DNA of 64,000 nucleotides from the NCBI GenBank assembly GCA_032622095.1, contig CP136062.1, positions 143,794,351-143,858,350 of the forward strand. The letters run 5' to 3'. Below, one piece after another: positions 58,096 to 64,000 of the stretch; the first letter of the stretch is position 1, and each line of letters begins with the position of its first letter. The translations under genes and the position numbers were made by a program. Below the pieces are notes generated by a model. The model saw only the letters and a list, made by a program, of their open reading frames with translations. It was not told where the DNA came from and did not search any database. The DNA comes from Siphonodentalium dalli. Taxonomy: Eukaryota > Mollusca > Scaphopoda > Gadilida > Siphonodentaliidae.

Positions 58096-58760
58096 CTACA
58101 ATTAATAAATAAGTGAAATAATGGTCATAGTGCGGTAACCTACATGAGTATTGTTGAGCAGAAACATAAACATTTTGATGAAGTGAGATACAAATCTGGA
58201 AAATGACACTGAGGTGATCAACTGTTCCAACATCATAGAAATATATGTCAGTTAGAAATATGATACACTTGGTTTGAGACATTCGCATGTATAATTAAAC
58301 TGGATATCGTGTGTGGTTATTTGTATGGTTTGGAATTAATGGGTGGCAATCCATGGATCACAAGTAGGTGACATGTTTTGAACAGAACATTTAATTTTCT
58401 AAAAACTAAGTTAATTTAAAATGGAATTATTATTCGTGTAACTTAGTCACTGTGACTATATGACCAGGTTTAGTGACCAATCGTAATCACTATAAGACTA
58501 AATGCATTCCCAACATTATATTGATTTTGTTTCACTGTATTTAGAATTAAATTGACACTTCTAACTCTTAAGATGGTGTTGGGTTTTAACAACAATAATT
58601 GGGGACACCGGGCCACCGATCTATATAGGTGCTGCAATTCGTGTTAAATTAAACAGGTAGAACCCTAAATTAAGTGTGCTTTGTTGCAACTATTGAGTAT
58701 GCAATACATGTACTTAGATATCCCATTTGCGACCTCGGGCATAATATTATCAAATGTTTC

Positions 58761-58838
58761 TGGTGGGGAGATCGAACTCCACCATGGATCCCACTCATGT
58801 GTTCTGAAAATGAATATCTCTACCAACAGGGCTATAAC
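58761..58838 (-). repeat. tRNA-like remnant (SINE head)
   Basis: On the minus strand, AGCCCTGTTGGTAGAGAT resembles a tRNA D-arm with A-box. About 45 bases on, TGGAGTTCGATCTCCCC resembles a T-arm with B-box. The ends do not pair as an acceptor stem, so it is probably a tRNA-derived repeat rather than a working tRNA gene. Confidence 0.45.
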
Positions 58839-59891
<1,053 letters not shown>

Positions 59892-59984
59892 TGTGATAAG
59901 ATACATATCTGTTGCTGATATTGAACAGTAATATTGATCACATTTCCGAAATTAATATTGGAGCTTATTGAAGATGGTGGGGAG

Positions 59985-61215
59985 AGGGGGTATTATGTTG
60001 CTTGGTTTGTGATTTCTAGATGGATTATTGGTGGCACAAGAAGAATCCACAAGGATAGCCTCGTGGCTGCCATGGCCATGCCTACGCAGGCGATTTAGCA
60101 ACGAAAATGACCTTTTTTTCATTATTTTGACCTCACTCACTTACGCCCATTTTTTGAATAGCTGAACAGGCGTATGAGAACCGGTTTGTGATTTCTAAAT
60201 GGACTAGTGGTGGCTAAAGAAGAATCCACAAGTATAGCACCGTGGCTGCTATGGTTATGCCAACGCATGTGATTTAGCAACATATCCTCGCGCAAATACG
60301 CACATAATCGACCTATAATTTCAATTAGGTACATAATGTGATTATTTGATTCTGAAATAAGCAGATAATGGAGTCATAGTCGTCATTTTGTGTTAAGGCG
60401 CGAGCCACAGTGAAAACACATGTTAATGAGCGTACACCTGAAAAGTCGTGGGTTGGCCTATTTTTGTCTTTATCCGCAAATAATCTGCTTAGAATCACAT
60501 CTATATGAGTCGATAATGTAACTAAAAGTGTCTCTTTTTCAGCACATTATCGACTCAAAATGAGGCGACTCTAAGCGGATTATCAACCTAAAATATTGTT
60601 CCTTATAAGCAAATAATGTGCTGGTTTTCAGGAGAACAGGCTGGATTAAGCAACGAAAAATGTCCTATTTTTATCCCACGCACGATTTACGCCCAATTTT
60701 TGAACAGCTGGATAAGTTTATGTGACCTAGTTTGTGAATTTTAGATGGACTAGTGGTGGCACAAGAAGATTCTACACGGATAGCCTCGTGGCTGCTACGG
60801 TTATGCCTATGCAGGCGATTTAGCAACGAAAAAAGGGTTTTTGTTTTTACATTTTTTCATTATTTTGACCCCACGAATGACATAAGCCCAACTTTTAAAC
60901 AGCTGGACAGGTGTATGTGAACCCGTTTGTGATTTCTGGATGGAATAGTGGTAGCACAAGAAGAATCAACAAGGATGGCCCCGTAGATGCTGTGGTTATG
61001 CATACATAGGCGATTTAGTAACGATCATTATTATATTTAGAGAATTTAGTAACAAAAAGTGCAATTTTGAGGTCCATGCACGACTTCAGCCCAATTTTCG
61101 AATAATTGGAAGGGGCTATATGGCCGCGTCCCTGTCATATAGATGCCTGCTGGGTGGAACCGCACGAAAATGCAAGGATTCCCGGGTGGCCACAATGATT
61201 CTGGTCACAAAAAGG
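59985..61215 (+). repeat. Tandem repeat, about 200-bp units, with a 350-bp insertion
   Basis: Units contain GTTTGTGATTTCTAGATGGA, CACAAGAAGAATCCACAAGG and GGCGATTTAGCAACGAAAA (starts near 59999, 60183, 60730, 60928 and a diverged one near 61135). Between units, 60285-60640 is foreign sequence full of GCACATTATCGACT and GCAAATAATCTGC words in both senses. Confidence 0.75.
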
Positions 61216-61224
61216 ATAAATGAA

Positions 61225-62520
61225 ATATTATCTTAGAATAGGGAACTTTAAATGGCGTAATATATGAATTTTCGGGGTCCCCACTCTATTTCGTGACCCG
61301 TCCTGACCCAATTTCTTAAAATCTCAACTGCGTGTGGCGGAAATCCTGTACAGAACTGTCTGCCCTGGCTGTGTTGTCGAAATCACGAAGAGTAATGCCG
61401 TGATACTTAATCGTCGCCATATTAAATGGCGTAATATATTAATTTTCGGGGTCCGGACTCTATTTCGTGACCCGTCCTGACCCCATTTCTTAAAATCTCA
61501 ACTGCTTGTGGCGGAAATCCTGTTTGAAATGGCCCACCCTGACTGCGTTATCAATATCACGACGAGTAATGCCGTGATACTTACTCGTCGCCACATTAAA
61601 TGGCGTAATATATGAATTTTCCGACAATATTTCGTGACCCGTCCTGACCCCATTTCTCAAAATCTAAACTGCGTGTGGCGGAAATCCTGCACAGAATTAT
61701 CTGCCCTGGTTGTGTTGTCGAAATCACGAAGAGTTAGTCCGTGATACTTACTCGTCACCAATTTTAATGGCGTAATATATTAATTTTCGGGGTCCCGACT
61801 CTATTTCGTGACCCGTCCTGACCCAATTTCTTAAAATCTGAACTGCGTGTGGCGGAATTCCTGTACAGAACTGTCTGCCCTGGCTGTGTTGTCGAAATCA
61901 CGAAGAGTAAGGCCGTGATACTTACTCGTCACCAATTTTAATGGCGTAATATATGAATTTTTGGGGTTCCGGATCTATATCGAGACCCGTCCTGACCCCA
62001 TTTCTCAAAATCTCAACTGCGTGTGGCGGAAATCATTTACATAATTGTCTGCCCTGGCTGTGTTGCCGAAATCAGGAAGAGTTATGCCGTGATATTTACT
62101 CTTCGCCACTTTAGATGGCGTAATATATGAATTGTTCGGGGTCCCGACTCTTATTTCGTGACGCGTCCTGACCCCATTTCTTAAAATCTCAACTGCGTGT
62201 GGCGGAAATCCTGTTTGAAATGGTTCACCCTGACAGCTTTATCAATATCACGACGAGTAATGCCGTGATACTTACTCGTCGCCACATTAAATGGCGTAAT
62301 ATATGAATTTTCGGGGTCCCGACTCTATTTCGTGACCCGTTATGACCCCATTTCTTAAAATCTCAACTGCGTGTGGCGGAAATCCTGTTTGAAATGGTTC
62401 ACCCTGACTGCGTTATCAATATCACGACGAGTAATGCCGTTATACTTAATCGTCGCCACATTAAATGGCGTAATATATGAATTTTCGGGGTCCCGACTCT
62501 ATTTTGTGACCCGTCCTGAG
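61225..62520 (+). repeat. 174-bp tandem satellite, 7-8 units
   Basis: Each unit has AATGGCGTAATATATGAATT, TATTTCGTGACCCGTCCTGA, AACTGCGTGTGGCGGAAATC and GCCGTGATACTTACTCGTCG. Starts are near 61250, 61425, 61598, 61765, 61940, 62113, 62288 and 62463. Two sub-types alternate: CCTGTACAGAACTGTCTGCC and CCTGTTTGAAATGG. Confidence 0.92.
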
Positions 62521-63262
62521 TGCCACATTTTCCAAAAAAAATCGGACCGAGCACATGTTCGAGTCTTTTTCGGCCACTTTCAAAATCGACACAAAACATT
62601 TTCGGCCCAAAATATTCCGCCCATCTTGCCACTTGCGAATTTGGACTCATTGGGCCATTTTCCCTTCATTTTTTTTTACTTTGCCTAATTTCGAGGCATT
62701 TCGGACTTTTCTACCCAGATTTTTTTCGGCCCAAAGTTTTCTTATTTTTTACTAAGTACGTTCCCGTGGTTATTTGCCACATTTTCTAAAAAATTTAAGA
62801 CCAAGCACTGGGTCGAGTCATATTCGGACCACAAGATTTTTTTCGGCCCAATTTGTTGTTAATTTTTACTAAGTACGTTCCCGTGGTCATTTGCCACATT
62901 TCTAAAAATGTTCGGACCGAGCACTGGGTCGAGTCATATTCGGACCACTTTTTCAAACTCGACCCAAAAAAATTTCGGCCCAAAATTCTTCGCCTAGTTG
63001 CCCACTTGCGAAATTTGGGTCATTTGCCACATTTTTCCAAAAATAATCGGACCGAGCACAGGTTCGAGTCTTTTTCGGACCAATTTTTCAAACTCGATCC
63101 AAAAACTTTTTGCCCAAAATGTTCCGCCCATCTGGCCATTTGCGAATTTGGACATTTTCCCTTCATTTTTTTGACTTTGCCTAATTTCGAGGCATTTCGG
63201 ACTTTTCGACCCTGATTTTTTTTTCAGCCCAAATTGTTCTTATTTTTAACTAAGTACGTTCC
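62521..63262 (+). repeat. Complex tandem repeat (250-bp and 120-bp units)
   Basis: Units start TTGCCACATTTTYCAAAAA-like and contain CGGACCGAGCAC, TTTTTCGGCCCAAA and ACTAAGTACGTTCCCGTGGT. Two long units (62521-62770, 63015-63262) flank two short ones. Confidence 0.82.
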
Positions 63263-64000
63263 CGAGACAAATTTGTGTTATCGAGTGTAAACGGGAAGAA
63301 TATTACTGAAATTAGACAAATAATAATGTTATTGATAGTAACGCTGGGGGAGCACTTCGGTTGATGGCGAACTTGAAGCAAAGCATTGTCAATTTCATTG
63401 TCACTTTCATCATATCATGTTCATTTCATAATTCCATCCATGAAATACCGCCCGAACGCATGTCGATTTCAAATTCGGCGTATGCGTCACCATTGACCGA
63501 ATTAACGTGAACCTGCATGGATATGTCTTCTGCTTTGTTCGTTATTATATGTTCCTTCTTATTCAAGAATAGTAGGATTATATTATATCGATGGATTATC
63601 AGATATACGTATGTACTATCTAGTCTTATAGCAATTTCATATTTAAAATGTGCTGTTTCGTTAAATGCAGTCAATTTACACAATAGTCTCTGTATAGTGA
63701 AGAAACACAGACATTTTTTGGCCAACGAGCTGGACATTAGATGGAAAATAAAGCTTTGCCCATGAAGCTAATGTTGTGGTTTTGTGATCGCACGTGAACT
63801 CATCTCCCAATCGCACAAACACAATTGTAAAGCTTCTTCTAGGATCTCAGGACTATATAGTGCAAATGTCAGTCAATTTATTGATTAAGTACCCACACGT
63901 ACAAGTTCTAGGGACGTGGCTAGAGGTTTCCTCAATTTCCGACCAACTGCACCCCCCTTGAACCAAACATCAATCTCACAGGTTCGCAGAATTCCATTTT
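63263..64000. other. No feature recognised to the right edge
   Basis: A minus frame ending near 63426 (QVHVNSVNGDAYAEFEIDMR before a TGA stop) follows a possible acceptor (atccatgcag) and looks slightly protein-like. No family match, so I do not call an exon. Confidence 0.35.

Noticed and set aside
57899-58288. ATG-started 129-codon minus frame covering lectin exon 1
   Set aside because: The part upstream of the acceptor at 58096 does not look like a lectin or signal peptide. The splice site gives a better model.
58761-58838. Functional tRNA gene
   Set aside because: A-box and B-box look-alikes are present, but the acceptor stem does not pair.
63426-63737. 103-codon minus frame as a gene
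   Set aside because: Only the last 30 codons look protein-like, and no family or firm splice model supports it.

Overview
This window looks like gene-poor nuclear DNA from an invertebrate animal, most likely a marine lophotrochozoan such as a mollusc. The evidence is interrupted reading frames, GT-AG exons in long introns, AT microsatellites, abundant rolling-circle-like repeats, (GGAC)n-hairpin repeats, non-LTR retrotransposons and a tRNA-derived SINE. The species assignment is inference only. There is no sign of bacterial gene organisation.

The one convincing host gene is a C-type lectin on the minus strand. I assembled it from three short exons: 58095-57937, 31548-31475 and 14431-14264. 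Their splice phases agree (1 then 0). Joined, they give one full C-type lectin-like domain of about 130 residues with a WIGL core, a QPD sugar-binding motif, a WND calcium motif and six plausible disulfide cysteines. The two introns are about 26.4 kb and 17.0 kb and hold most of the repeats. No signal-peptide exon was found.

Left side (1-12.5 kb, beyond the 3' end of the lectin gene): a decayed Jockey/CR1-like LINE is split into three pieces. One break is a TIR element (TSD CAG) that itself contains a 5.7-kb CACTA-type element (termini CACTACTG/CAGTAGTG, TSD ATC, dense CCATTAA subterminal repeats). Inside that lie a MITE with TA TSD and a second TA MITE within the first. The other LINE break is a hAT-type element with an 8-bp TSD inside the FADD motif of the reverse transcriptase. 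A second LINE fragment with a zinc-knuckle ORF1 follows at 11.3-12.5 kb.

Intron 2 (14.4-31.5 kb): Helitron-like elements lie end to end with no spacer. Most begin TCTAYTATATATTTTG and end in a GC hairpin plus CTAG. They fall into three families (called A, B and C here). A 1.7-kb element with a palindrome at each end lies next to exon 2.

Intron 1 (31.5-57.9 kb): this holds the end of a CR1/L2-like LINE, more Helitron-like tandems (32.8-34.9 and 48.7-51.7 kb), a (GGAC)n-hairpin element, a hAT element with a perfect 8-bp TSD, a TTAA MITE, a SINE, and a 3.9-kb transposon inserted in the first bases of a Helitron-like copy with TSD TAT. There is also a 28-copy 23-bp minisatellite and a degenerate telomere-like tract.

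Right side (58-64 kb): upstream of exon 1 are a tRNA-like remnant, a long TA tract and three tandem-repeat fields with units of about 200, 174 and 120-250 bp.
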